The position numbers and the translations under genes were made by a program. A stretch of DNA of 64,000 bases from Opisthocomus hoazin (Eukaryota; Chordata; Aves; Opisthocomiformes; Opisthocomidae), in the NCBI RefSeq assembly GCF_030867145.1, contig NC_134439.1, positions 6,051,379-6,115,378 on the forward strand, written 5' to 3'. The notes beneath the pieces are model-generated. The model worked only from the letters and a program-made list of their open reading frames with translations. It made no database searches and had not been told where the DNA came from. Shown piece after piece: positions 11,893 to 21,131 of the stretch. Within the stretch, counting starts at the first letter, position 1, and the number at the start of each line of letters is the position of its first letter.

Positions 11893-11964
11893 AGGGGGCA
11901 CCTGGAGTTGAACCAGGGACCTCTTGATCTGCAGTCAAATGCTCTACCACTGAGCTATACCCCC
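11893..11964 (-). tRNA. tRNA-Cys(GCA) 5
   Basis: This is a canonical body identical to gene 1 with an intact acceptor stem. Its downstream flank matches that of gene 3 and its upstream flank matches tRNA-Cys 11 in copy 2. Confidence 0.95.
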
Positions 11965-12329
11965 TGGCTTAACCCCTTCCACAGGCAGACTGGAAAAACT
12001 TTTCTGGAAGAGACACAAGCATTGATGTCCACGGCTTAGAGCCTTTGACCTGACAGCCCTCTGTGCGCCACAACGTGCCTGCCAAAGGGTGCTCACAGAA
12101 CTACTACAGAGAATCAGAAACAGAGACAAGTACACACAGACAGCGAGCAGTTACTCACACGCTGCACAACCCCTCCAGTTTTCCTATAGGCAGGGCTTCA
12201 GTCCCTGGAATGTGGAAGCTCAGAAACCAACTCAGCGCAGAGCACAAGCTCCCAAGGCCCAGCAAGAGCTCTCTCTCTCCCTCCTCTGATGAATTCTGCC
12301 AAAAGGAAGGCTGGAGGAGAAAAAAAAAG

Positions 12330-12401
12330 AGGGGGCACCTGGAGTTGAACCAGGGACCTCTTGATCTGCAGTCAAATGCTCTACCACTGAGCTATACCCC
12401 C
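12330..12401 (-). tRNA. tRNA-Cys(GCA) 6
   Basis: This is a canonical body identical to gene 1. A long T run on the minus strand directly follows the 3' end and serves as terminator. Confidence 0.95.
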
Positions 12402-12758
12402 TTGGCACAGCACCTTCACCAGGAGATTGGAAAAACATTTCTCTGAGACACAAGTTGTGGTGTCCAGGGGTGACGTGCTTTTGCTTGACAGCCCCCTGTG
12501 CACCACAATGTGCCAGCCAAAGGGTGCACAGAGAGTTACATGCAATAAATTATGATAAGGACTATTACTAGCGAGAATTAAGAACAGAGAAAAGTACACA
12601 CGAGCTCACAGACGGCACAACTCCCGCGCCTTCCCTGTACACAGGGGCTCAGAAACCAACCTTCAGGGCACAGCACGCGCTCCCGAGGCCCAGCAAGAGC
12701 TCTCCCTCTCCCTCCTCTGATGAATTCTGCCAAAAGGAAGGCTGGAGGAGAAGAAAAG

Positions 12759-12830
12759 AGGGGGCACCTGGAGTTGAACCAGGGACCTCTTGATCTGCAG
12801 TCAAATGCTCTACCACTGAGCTATACCCCC
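12759..12830 (-). tRNA. tRNA-Cys(GCA) 7
   Basis: This is a canonical body identical to gene 1 with a TTTT terminator close by. Its 5' end at 12830 borders the 186-bp segment (12807-12992) that recurs inverted at 19444-19629, so the first 24 bases of this gene have an inverted copy at the satellite edge. Confidence 0.95.
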
Positions 12831-12992
12831 ACCTGCCCCACACCTGCCCAGCACAAATCGCCCTGCTGACTGCCAACAAGCACGGCAAATGCCCACAAAC
12901 TAAGCCCAGGATAAAAAACAGCCACTCAGGAAATGCTCCTCTCTCTCCTCACAAACACCCACTGATTGTCCTCTGCTCTTGCGGCAACCTGC
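12807..12992 (+). repeat. Arm A of a 186-bp inverted duplication
   Basis: This is reverse-complementary to 19444-19629 over the same length, with only a handful of differences: two in the 12831-12992 part and two or three in the tRNA part. It contains the first 24 bases of tRNA-Cys 7 and 162 bp of its upstream flank. Confidence 0.9.
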
Positions 12993-13114
12993 TGCTCTAC
13001 CTCTCCCTGGCACCCGGTCAGACGCGGCACGGAGCCTGCAGACACTCTATGGGAAAAACCATTGAAAGAAACTGCTCCAAACCAACTTTTTCCACATGAA
13101 AAGGAGGAAAAAGG

Positions 13115-13186
13115 ACGGGGCACCCAGATTTGAACCGGGGACCTATTGATCTGCAGTCAAATGCTCTGCCCCTGAGCCATACCCCC
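13115..13186 (-). tRNA. tRNA-Cys(GCA) 8, divergent
   Basis: This 72-nt minus-strand gene starts GGGGGTATGGCTCAGGGG, with anticodon GCA in TTGACTGCAGATCAA and a T arm CCCGGTTCAAATCTGGG that pairs with one wobble. It differs from the array genes at about ten positions. The last acceptor base is G, which gives a G-G mismatch at pair 1:72. A TTTTT terminator follows. It sits outside the duplicated array with an unrelated upstream flank, so it is an older paralogue. Confidence 0.82.
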
Positions 13187-14940
13187 ACGCGGGTACCACT
13201 GCCAGCTACGGCTCCTTCGGGCACCGACCAGGCGGCTCTGCTGCATTCCCCTGCCTCTCCCCCAACACTGCCCTCTCATTACCCCTCACAGCACCTTAAA
13301 CCCTCCCCAGGCCTCTCCACACACTTCAAACTGGCTACTGCATCCCCAGCGCATGAATTCCCACTTATCCTTCTCAAAAACCTCCCATCGGGGACAAGAA
13401 AAAACAACGCGCTCAAACACCGACTTCAAAGCACTGCTCAAGGCACTCCGCTGTGCCTCTCCGCTCTCTGCTGTCAGACAGCACGCCAGCCACCCAGAGC
13501 AACTCCCTGCCACAACACCTCCCGCGCTCCCCACAGCCCCTGCCTTCCCCTCCCGGCTGCCTAGGGCAGGGCACAGCCAAAAACAAACACCCAAAGCACT
13601 TCGGCCAACTACGCTGCCGTGCCCGGCCTTGGAAAAAGGCTTCACCAACCAGAAAGCCAGCACAAGCTGTTCAAATCCATCAGGGGACAACACCTTTATT
13701 TCTCTGACGGTTCCTTACTCATGCGCAGGTCTCTGCATCTACCCCCACCTCTGAGGAACAGCTCCTTCCTCACCGGCGGACTGGAAAGATGGTCACTGCT
13801 CACAAAGAAAGGGATCGATGTCAGACGCAGTTTGGAGCGTTGCGGTGACGGCGAGAGCACCCGCTGTACCCTGCCGGGGGTTGCAGCTCTGCTGGGAAGA
13901 AGCCAGGACTGCTCGCCTGCTCCGTGGGACGGCCTGTGGAAAAGAGAGCGGCCCTCACTCCACGGCAGTTTCCCCTTTTCCCAGTTTCCCCTCCCCAGTT
14001 GCTGCCAGCGCACAGCTCCCAATCACCCAGCAGGAACGACTGAGAAACAATGTTTAGGCCACAGTGTCTTGTTGATTCATGTTGGTGAGGCCAAACCGCC
14101 TTTTATCGCCATCCCAAACCATTTTCAGGCGCCTGTTTCTCAAGCGAAGGATTTGACCCCAGACAGCCCCACCCAACGAGCTGTGCGAAGGACACCTACC
14201 TGCACCTCCCCGACTCCTCCTCAGGTGCCTCTGTCCTGCCTCGCAGCTATGGAATCAATCCCATATCCAGCCCTCCCTGCACGCGCAGCCACCGTGCTGC
14301 GAGAGAGGAAGAACAAAAATTAAAAGACTGGAACGGGCTTCAGTCATGGGGCCAGGAGAAACCAGGCAGGGGCTGGAGGAAAAGGGCGCGTTTCTGAGGA
14401 GAGGCAGATTGCTGTCACCCACCGCAAACTGTCCCATCCTGAAGCGATTTGGAACGAGGGCTGCACAGGGAAAGAAACCTGAACACTGGGTCTTTACCCC
14501 TCGAACGCCTGGCAGTGCAGATCCTGCTTCCCTACAAGCGTCTTTGGCAGCAGAGAAGGAGACGCGGCGACAGGAACCGTCACATCTCGAGGACAACTCC
14601 ACATTACCACCCCTGGCACGCGCCCACTCCAACTTCTCCTTCCCTACTGCGAACAAGAGCGTTCCATTTTCCATCTCAGGCTTCGGCAGTCGCAGTTCCA
14701 GGCGCTCGCCCGCGAGGGTGAGTAGCATCAGGCGCCCAGTTCCACAGAAGCGGAAACATTTCGGCATCGGGGACGTCCCCAGCCGAGCCCCCGGCAGGAG
14801 AACTCCTTTCCCGGCCGCCAGGCCACGCCTCGCGGCTGCGGCAGAGCGCAGCGGGCATTTCCCTTAAGGAGAGGGAGGGAGAAGTCAGTCGGGAGCCTCT
14901 GCCACGCCAACGGCATCGCCTCACCAACCGGCTAACGGGA
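13187..14940. other. Spacer between the duplicated blocks, no gene recognised
   Basis: No known protein, RNA or repeat was recognised in this DNA. On the minus strand an AATAAA signal lies at 13695-13700, overlapping the stop of a 108-codon open frame (13696-14022), followed by GT-rich DNA. This could be the 3' end of an unidentified leftward transcript, but the translated sequence resembles nothing I know. The right end becomes CpG-rich as it approaches copy 2. Confidence 0.45.
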
Positions 14941-15239
14941 GCTTCGTGTCCGTTACCAGCAGAGCCGCGACGGCCACAGACGAACCTCGGGCACGGGAAG
15001 CTGGGGGGGGGCTGTCACACCGGACCGGCACCGCGACAAACGGCCGTGAGAAGGGCCCGCTCCGAGCCGAGCTCGCCCGCAGCGGCAGCACCCCCCCGCG
15101 GCCCAGGCCCGCACAACGCCACGCGCTCCTTCCCTCCCCCCGCCGGCACCCACGGCCCCGGGCCCGCCCCACCCGCGCCCCCCGGGCCCGCTGCCCGCCC
15201 GCCACCCAGCCCCGGCCCGGCCGCCACCCGGGGCCCCGC

Positions 15240-15420
15240 CGCAGGCTCCCGGCGCCGCTCCCCCGCGCCGGCGCGCAGCGGCGCTGCTCACAGACGTCAC
15301 TTCCGGCGCGGTGCTGCGGACAGCCGGCAGGAAGGCGGCCGAGCGGAGCCGGGACCCTGCGGAGTCCTCCGGGGCTTTCGGTAGGGAAAAAGCCAAAATA
15401 ACCCAAAACAAACTACAAAA
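15240..15420 (-). pseudogene. Duplicated CWC25 promoter lacking exon 1
   Basis: The sequence flanking CWC25 exon 1 is present on both sides, but the start-codon exon and its surroundings (8960-9085 in copy 1) are missing. The ETS/CRE composite GACGTCACTTCCGG is intact at 15293-15306. The fragment might still start transcription without making CWC25. Activity is unknown. Confidence 0.7.
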
Positions 15421-15989
15421 AAGGAGAAAAAACAGGATGTAAAGCACCAGCGTGAGCTCCGCGGGTGAAGGCGGAGGTTGAGCGGCGCGGAGCGCCCGGG
15501 GCTCCCCTGTGCCGGCCGCTGCTGTGCCCCGAGGGCCGCCGGGACCGTGAGGACACGGCCCGGTGCAGCCGTGAGCGGGCCCGCGGGGCGGCTTCCTCCC
15601 CACATCAGCCGCCGGTGCCCGAGGGGTGCAGCGCAGCCCCGGGCGCCCCCGAGCGACCGTAGAGCAGAGGCTTCAGCCGGGGAAAGGAGGGCCCTGGGCA
15701 CCCCCTTCCGCGGGTGGGGCCCGTGGGGTGGGATGTTGCCCCCGGGCAGCTGGGGCTGGGTGTCTGGCCATGCTCCCCCCAGCTCCTGCACGCCTGCTCG
15801 TCAGCAGAATACGAGAAACTGGAAAGAGTCTTTGGGTTGGTATCAACCTCAAAAAACATAAGCATTGCCAACAGTCTTATCATACCAAGCCCCAAACACA
15901 GCAGCTACGGGGAAGAAGATTAACTCTGTCCCAGCCAAAACCAGGACAAGGTCCAGCCTGGCTCTGCAGAAGGAAACCATTGCCTCCAG

Positions 15990-16076
15990 AGTCCCCTGCG
16001 GTGGGAGGGGTGGCCTTATGGTTGGAACATGACGATCTACAGGGGCTTTTCCAACCTAAATGGTTCTGTGATACCA
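15990..16076 (+). mobile_element. CR1 LINE 3' tail remnant
   Basis: The sequence reads GACGATCTACAGGGGC, then TTTTCCAACCTAAATGGTTC and TGTGAT, the signature of a CR1 3' terminus (a variant of the usual TTTCCAACC plus ATTCTATGATT ending). Only the last tens of bases are recognisable. Confidence 0.7.
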
Positions 16077-16140
16077 TATCCAGTTTCCGTTATCACCCAC
16101 ACTAGTCTATTTATGAGGTGACTAACCAGTTTATTTGGTA

Positions 16141-16527
16141 CTGGAACGAAGACAAGAAGCCTGAAGAAGAGAAGGCTGCGAGGGGACCTTATAAATGCCT
16201 ACAAATATCTGAAGGGTGGGTGTCAGGAGGATGGGGCCAAGCTCTTTTCAGTGGTGCCCAGTGACAGGACAAGGGGCAATGGGCACAAACTGAGGCACAG
16301 GAAGTTCCGTCTGAACATGAGGAAGAACTTCTTCCCTCTGAGGGTGACGGAGCACTGGAACAGGCTGCCCAGGGAGGTTGTGGAGTCTCCTTCTCTGGAG
16401 ATATTCCAGACCCGCCTGGACAAGGTCCTGTGCAGCCTGCTGTAGGTGACCCTGCTTAGGCAGGGGGGTTGGACTAGATGACCCACAGAGGTCCCTTCCA
16501 ACCCCTACTATTCTGTGATTCTGTGAT
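16141..16527 (+). mobile_element. CR1 LINE, 5'-truncated 3' end
   Basis: This is the 3' end of a chicken-repeat-1 family LINE. It starts near GAAGAGAAGGCTGCGAGGGG and encodes the conserved C-terminal stretch of the CR1 reverse transcriptase polyprotein ([20 protein letters not shown], then [15 protein letters not shown]) at about 16300-16420. It ends with two copies of the ATTCTGTG octamer typical of CR1. It is strongly 5'-truncated and dead. It lies in the part of copy 2 that has no counterpart in copy 1. Confidence 0.95.
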
Positions 16528-16723
16528 TTGAGCAAGTTTCTAATGAGAGTGGTAGAAGCGCTCTCACAAGTAAGTGCCTAGGAATTGGGGTTAGTAATTA
16601 GAGAGAGGCATAATTCATGGGGCCGGTTTGTCAGCGCGTTGTAATTACAGTAACGTGCAGAATCACCGGTTCTTGCCAGCCTGCTCCTGCCCCGTGGGGT
16701 TCCCGAGTGCCCTGGGGTTCCCC

Positions 16724-16794
16724 CGCTCGGGGCAGGCTCGAACTGGTGATCTCCCGGCTCCCAGCCCGGCGCGTTGCCCCTGCGCCACCTCCGA
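16724..16794 (-). pseudogene. tRNA-like cassette, minus strand, copy 2
   Basis: This is the counterpart of 9515-9585, with the same A-box region and D stem. The B box reads AGTTCGAGCC, and the anticodon arm has a better CCGG/CCGG pairing than in copy 1. The acceptor still does not close in standard geometry. Confidence 0.4.
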
Positions 16795-16827
16795 CCGCCC
16801 AACGACCCCCCCGCGGGGCCCCTCGCC

Positions 16828-16900
16828 GGGGGCGCGGCTCAGGGGTAGAGCTTCCGCCTGCGGGCCCAGGGGTTGATAGTTCGAGCCCCGGGGACCTCGA
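16828..16900 (+). pseudogene. tRNA-like cassette, plus strand, copy 2
   Basis: This is the counterpart of 9625-9697, with the GGCTCAGGGGTAGAGC D arm and AGTTCGAGCC B box unchanged. Only a few bases differ from copy 1 over the cassette. Confidence 0.4.
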
Positions 16901-17277
16901 CAGCCACAGCCCAGCCCGCAGCTCGCACTCACCAAAGCAGCCACGGGCTCGTTTATACATCACTGCCCCGCAAACAGCTCAGCAGAGCGCCCCGCTTCGA
17001 CAAAGACGGAGATACACATTGCTCACTGGTTAAATGAATGGCAATTACTCAATTACTCAGACAGGAAAAACGAGACCAGCAGCACCTCTGCAGAGCCAGC
17101 TAAATTGTGTCTGCGTGCACCATTCAGCAGAAGAGAGGGAGAAATGTCAAAGTCCCATTTAACGCTTGGCAGAAGATCACCAAGTGTTTTCCAAAACCTC
17201 GCAGGGGTAAGAAAGTCTGTCCATAAGTCTGTCTGTGAGCAGATTTGGAAAGAAAAAGGGTGAAAAAGGAACTAAAG

Positions 17278-17349
17278 AGGGGGCACCTGGAGTTGAACCA
17301 GGGACCTCTTGATCTGCAGTCAAATGCTCTGCCCCTGAGCTATACCCCC
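17278..17349 (-). tRNA. tRNA-Cys(GCA) 9
   Basis: This corresponds to gene 1 by position and flanks. The D loop reads AGGGGCA instead of AGTGGTA; all stems are intact and the anticodon is GCA. Confidence 0.9.
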
Positions 17350-17685
17350 TTGGCACAGCACCTTCACCAGGAGATTTGAAAAACATTTCTCTGAGACACA
17401 AGTTGTGATGTCCAGGGTTGACTTGCTTTTTCTTGACAGCCCCCTGTGCACCATGATGTGCTGGCCAAAGGCTGCACAGAGAATTACATACAATAAATTG
17501 TGATAAAGACTATTACTAGAGAGAATTAAGAACAGAGAAAAGTACACACAAGCTCACAGACGGTACAACCCCCGCGCCTTCCCTGTACACAGGGGCTCAG
17601 AAACCAACCTTCAGGGCACAGCATGAGCTCTCCCTCTCCGTCTCTGATGAATTCTGCCAAAAGGAAGGCTGGAGGAGAAGAAAAG

Positions 17686-17757
17686 AGGGGGCACCTGGAG
17701 TTGAACCAGGGACCTCTTGATCTGCAGTCAAATGCTCTGCCACTGAGCTATACCCCC
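17686..17757 (-). tRNA. tRNA-Cys(GCA) 10
   Basis: This corresponds to gene 2 by flanks and has the same single D-loop C. A TTTT terminator directly follows the 3' end. Confidence 0.92.
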
Positions 17758-18126
17758 TGCCTTAGCACTCACACAGAGCCCACAGAAATCTCATCAAGCT
17801 CAGTTTTTTGTGTCTGGTTGTTCGATTGCTCTATATGACAGCACCTTCTTTGGCATACAAATATACAAGGAAAATTGTGTACAGAAAGTTACTACACACA
17901 ATCTGCAGACAAATACAGACAGGCTCTGATTGCACACGCAAATGAGATCCCCAGCAGTTTCCTCCACGAGCAAAACAACGAGACTGATTTTGACAGCCAG
18001 CGCTGAGTGCTCAGGACCTTGTACGTTGAAGTCCAGAGACCTGCCTTCTGTGCACAGCACGAGCACAAGGGATGGAAGAGTGAGGAATGCTCCTCGTGCC
18101 TTTTCCTGGAAAAAAGGACAAGGCAA

Positions 18127-18198
18127 AGGGGGCACCTGGAGTTGAACCAGGGACCTCTTGATCTGCAGTCAAATGCTCTGCCACTGAGCTATACCCCC
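18127..18198 (-). tRNA. tRNA-Cys(GCA) 11
   Basis: This corresponds to gene 5 by flanks and carries the D-loop C seen in genes 2, 4, 10 and 12. The stems are intact. Confidence 0.92.
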
Positions 18199-18562
18199 TG
18201 GCTTAACCCCTTCCACAGGCAGACTGGAAAAACTTTTCTGGAAGAGACACAAGCTTTGATGTCCACGGCTTAGAGCCTTTGACCTGACAGCCCTCTGTGC
18301 ACCACAACGTGCCTGCCAAAGGGTGCTCACAGAATTACTACAGAGAATCAGAAACAGAGACAAGTACACACAGACAGCGAGCAGTTACTCACACGCTGCA
18401 CAACCCCTCCAGTTTCCCTATGGGCAGGGCTTCAGTCCCTGGAATGTGGAAGCTCAGAAACCAACTCAGCGCAGAGCGCAAGCTCCCAAGGCCCAGCAAC
18501 AGCTGTCCCTCTCCCTTCTCTGATGAATTCTACCAAAAGGAAGGCTGGAGGAGAAAAAAAAG

Positions 18563-18634
18563 AGGGGGCACCTGGAGTTGAACCAGGGACCTCTTGATCT
18601 GCAGTCAAATGCTCTGCCACTGAGCTATACCCCC
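18563..18634 (-). tRNA. tRNA-Cys(GCA) 12
   Basis: This corresponds to gene 6 by flanks, has the D-loop C and intact stems, and is followed by a T-run terminator. Confidence 0.92.
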
Positions 18635-18993
18635 TTGGCACAGCACCTTCACCAGGAGATTGGAAAAACATTTCTCTGAGACACAAGTTGTGGTGTCCAG
18701 GGGTGACGTGCTTTTGCTTGACAGCCCCCTGTGCACCACAACGTGCCAGCCAAAGGGTGCACAGAGAGTTACATGCAATAAATTATGATAAGGACTATTA
18801 CTAGAGAGAGAATTAAGAACAGAGAAAAGTACACACAAGCTCACAGACGGCACAACTCCCGCGCCTTCCCTGTACACAGGGGCTCAGAAACCAACCTTCA
18901 GGGCACAGCACGCGCTCCCGAGGCCCAGCAAGAGCTCTCCCTCTCCCTCCTCTGATGAATTCTGCCAAAAGGAAGGCTGGAGGAGAAGAAAAG

Positions 18994-19065
18994 AGGGGGC
19001 ACCTGGAGTTGAACCAGGGACCTCTTGATCTGCAGTCAAATGCTCTACCACTGAGCTATACCCCC
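18994..19065 (-). tRNA. tRNA-Cys(GCA) 13
   Basis: This corresponds to gene 7 in its downstream flank. It has a canonical body identical to gene 1 with a TTTT terminator. It is the last complete gene of copy 2. Confidence 0.95.
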
Positions 19066-19422
19066 TTGGCACAGCACCTTCACCAGGAGATTTGAAAAAC
19101 ATTTCTCTGAGACACAAGTTGTGATGTCTACAGGTGAGTTGCTTTTGCTTGACAGCCCCCTGTGCACCACAACGTGCCAGCCAAAGGGTGCACAGAGAGT
19201 TACATGCAATAAATTATAGTAAAGACTATTACTAGAGAGAATTAAGAACAGAGAAAAGTACACACAAGCTCACACAGGGCACAACCCCCGCGCCTTCCCT
19301 GGACACAGGAGCTCAGAAACCAACCTTCAGGGCACAGCACGAGCTTCCGAAGCCCAGCAAGAGCTCTCCCTCTCCCTCCTCTGATGAATTCTGCCAAAAG
19401 GAAGGCTGGAGGAGAAGAAAAG

Positions 19423-19442
19423 TGGGGGCACCTGGAGTTGAA
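19423..19442 (-). pseudogene. tRNA-Cys 3' fragment at inversion breakpoint
   Basis: Only the 3' acceptor strand and part of the T arm remain (GGGGGCACCTGGAGTTGAA on the plus strand). The usual upstream array flank with its T-rich terminator is present to the left. The gene is cut at 19442, where the inverted segment begins. Confidence 0.9.
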
Positions 19443-19443
19443 G

Positions 19444-19629
19444 GCAGGTTGCCGCAAGAGCAGAGGACGATCAGTGGGTGTTTGTGAGGAAAGAGAGGAG
19501 CATTTCCTGAGTGGCTGTTTTTTATCCTGGGCTTAGTTTGTGGGCATTTGCCGTGCTTGTTGGCAGTCAGCAGGGCGATTTGTGCTGGGCAGGTGTGGGG
19601 CAGGTGGGGATATATCTCAGTGGTAGAGC
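19444..19629 (-). repeat. Arm B of the 186-bp inverted duplication
   Basis: This is the reverse complement of 12807-12992. It links the cut tRNA-Cys 3' fragment on its left to a tRNA-Cys 5' fragment on its right, which directly abuts the minisatellite. Confidence 0.9.
19606..19629 (+). pseudogene. tRNA-Cys 5' fragment fused to minisatellite
   Basis: The first 24 bases of a tRNA-Cys gene (acceptor and D arm, ending CTCAGTGGTAGAGC) are in plus orientation, with two or three changes from the array genes. The next bases are already minisatellite (GAGGTCCTGGGG). It cannot make a tRNA, but it keeps an A box. Confidence 0.85.
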
Positions 19630-20690
19630 GAGGTCCTGGGGTTTTCATGGGGGTCTGGGGGTCTTCACTAGTGTCCTGGGGTGTTCACTTGGGTCCTGGG
19701 GTGTTCACTGGGATCTCAGGGCCTGCAGTGGGGTCTTAGGGTGTTCACTGGGGAAGTGGGGTGTTCACTGGGGTCCTGGAGTATTCACTGGAGTTCTGGG
19801 GTCTTCGCTTGTGTCCTGGGGTGTTCACTAGGGTCTTGGGGTGTTCACTGGGGTCCTGGCGTCTTCACTGGGGTGTCGGGGTGTTGACTGGGGTCCTGGG
19901 GTCTTCATGAGGTTCCTGGGGTGTTCACTGGTGTACCAGGGTCTTCACTGGGATCCTGGGGTGTTCACTGGGGTCCTGAGGTGTTCTCTGGGGTCTCGGG
20001 GTGTTCACGGATATCTGGGTGTGTTCACTGGAATCCTGGGGTTTTCACTAGTCTCTCGGGGTCTTTCCTTGGTTCCTGAGGTGTTCATGGGGGTCTCGGG
20101 ATGTTGACGAGGGTCTTGGGGTCTTCACTAGGTTCCTGGGGTGGTTCCTGGGGTCCTGGGAAGTTCACTGGGGTCCTGGGGTGTTCACTGAGGTCTAGGG
20201 GTGTGCACAGGGGTCTCGGGGTGTTGACTGGGGTCCTGGGGAGTTCACTGGGGTCCTAGGGTCTTCACTGGGGTCCTGGGGTCTTCACTAGGTTCCCGGG
20301 GTGTTCACTGGCGTACTGGGGTGTTCACTGGGATCCTGGCGTGTTCACTGGGATCCTGGCGTGTTCACTGGGGTCTCGTGGTGTTCACTGGGGTCCTGGG
20401 GTTTTCACTAGTGTCTCGGGGTCTTCCCTGGCATCTTGGGATGTTCACTGGGATCCTGGGGTTTTTACGGGGGTCTCGGGGTCTTCACTAGTGTCCTGGG
20501 TTGTTCACTTGGGTCCTGGGGTGTTCACTGGGATCTTGGGGTCTGCACTGGTGTCTCGGGGTCTTCCCTGGGGTCTCGGTGTCTTTCCTGGGGTATCTGA
20601 GATTTCACTGGGGTCTCTGGGTGTTCACTGGAGTCCTGGCAGTTTCACTAGTGTCTCAGGGTCTTCTTGGCATCCTGGGGTGTTCACTAG
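19630..20690. repeat. 20-bp minisatellite, family A, left part
   Basis: Tandem 20-bp units have the consensus GTGTTCACTGGGGTCCTGGG, with frequent TCTTCACT, GGTCTCGGGG and ACTAG variants. The period is exactly 20 bp over long stretches. The G-rich strand is plus. The block is split from its right part by an endogenous retrovirus at 20691. Confidence 0.97.
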
Positions 20691-21107
20691 TGTCCTGGGT
20701 TTGGCCAGGACAGGATTAATTTTCACCAGAATCCAGGAATGAGCACAGCCGGGTGGGCTGACCCAACCCCACCTGGCCAAACAGAGCCGGGTATTCCATA
20801 CCATGTGCTGTCATGCTGGGTTCTGGTGGGGGGGCAGCGCGGCGGGAACTCTCTCGCGGCTCGGGAGCGTGCAGCGGCGGAGAGCGGCTCTCTGGGTCTT
20901 GCGGTTCGTTGTTGTGTTTTCTCCTTATCTGTACCATTGTTGTTACTGTTCCCTCTGTTTGTTGTTATGTTAAACTGCCCTTATCCCGACCCACCAGTTC
21001 CCTCCTTGTTGTTTTTTTTTTTTTTTTCCCGTTCTCCTCCGCACCCCGACCGGGGGAGGGGGGGCCGCGTGGCGCTTTTGTGGCCGGCCGCAACTGAAAC
21101 CAGAACA
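20691..21107 (+). repeat. 5' LTR of the endogenous retrovirus
   Basis: This is a 417-bp LTR from TGTCCTGGGTTTGGCC to GAAACCAGAACA, with the canonical TG...CA ends. It matches 27408-27839. It contains a T-rich tract near 21010-21027 and a G-rich run near 21053-21062. Confidence 0.95.
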
Positions 21108-21112
21108 TTAAC

Positions 21113-21131
21113 TGGCGCCCAGGCGTGGGGC
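21113..21131 (+). other. Retroviral primer-binding site (tRNA-Lys type)
   Basis: TGGCGCCCAGGCGTGGGGC begins five bases after the 5' LTR end. It is nearly complementary to the 3' end of vertebrate tRNA-Lys(CUU), which gives TGGCGCCCAACGTGGGGC. Confidence 0.75.

Larger units (their letters stand above)
8697..12830. repeat. Segmental duplication, copy 1
   Basis: This stretch matches 15021-19442 in the same orientation. The left part (8697-9437: CWC25 intron 1, exon 1 and promoter) matches 15021-15620. The right part (from about 9515) matches from about 16724 and includes the tRNA-like pair and the tRNA-Cys array. Copy 1 keeps CWC25 exon 1. Copy 2 has lost about 120 bp around it and has about 1.1 kb of extra DNA between the two matching parts. 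In the stretch from 9640 to 10070 only a few differences from copy 2 are visible. The array in copy 1 holds two more repeat units between its second and fifth tRNA genes than the matching part of copy 2. Confidence 0.88.
15021..19442. repeat. Segmental duplication, copy 2
   Basis: This is the same-orientation counterpart of 8697-12830. It starts within sequence matching CWC25 intron 1, just short of exon 2, and ends 20 bases into a tRNA-Cys 3' half. Its promoter part lacks about 120 bp that hold CWC25 exon 1, so it cannot encode the start of the protein. About 1.1 kb between the promoter part and the tRNA-like pair is absent from copy 1 and includes CR1 sequence. The tRNA array here has five complete genes. 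Confidence 0.88.

Noticed and set aside
13190-15020. Search for RPL23, the next human gene beyond CWC25
   Set aside because: No ribosomal protein L23 exon sequence was recognised on either strand.
10075-19065. Peptides such as YSSVVEHLTADQEVPGSTPG over the array
   Set aside because: These are translations of the tRNA-Cys genes themselves and repeat at every copy. They are a well-known false prediction.
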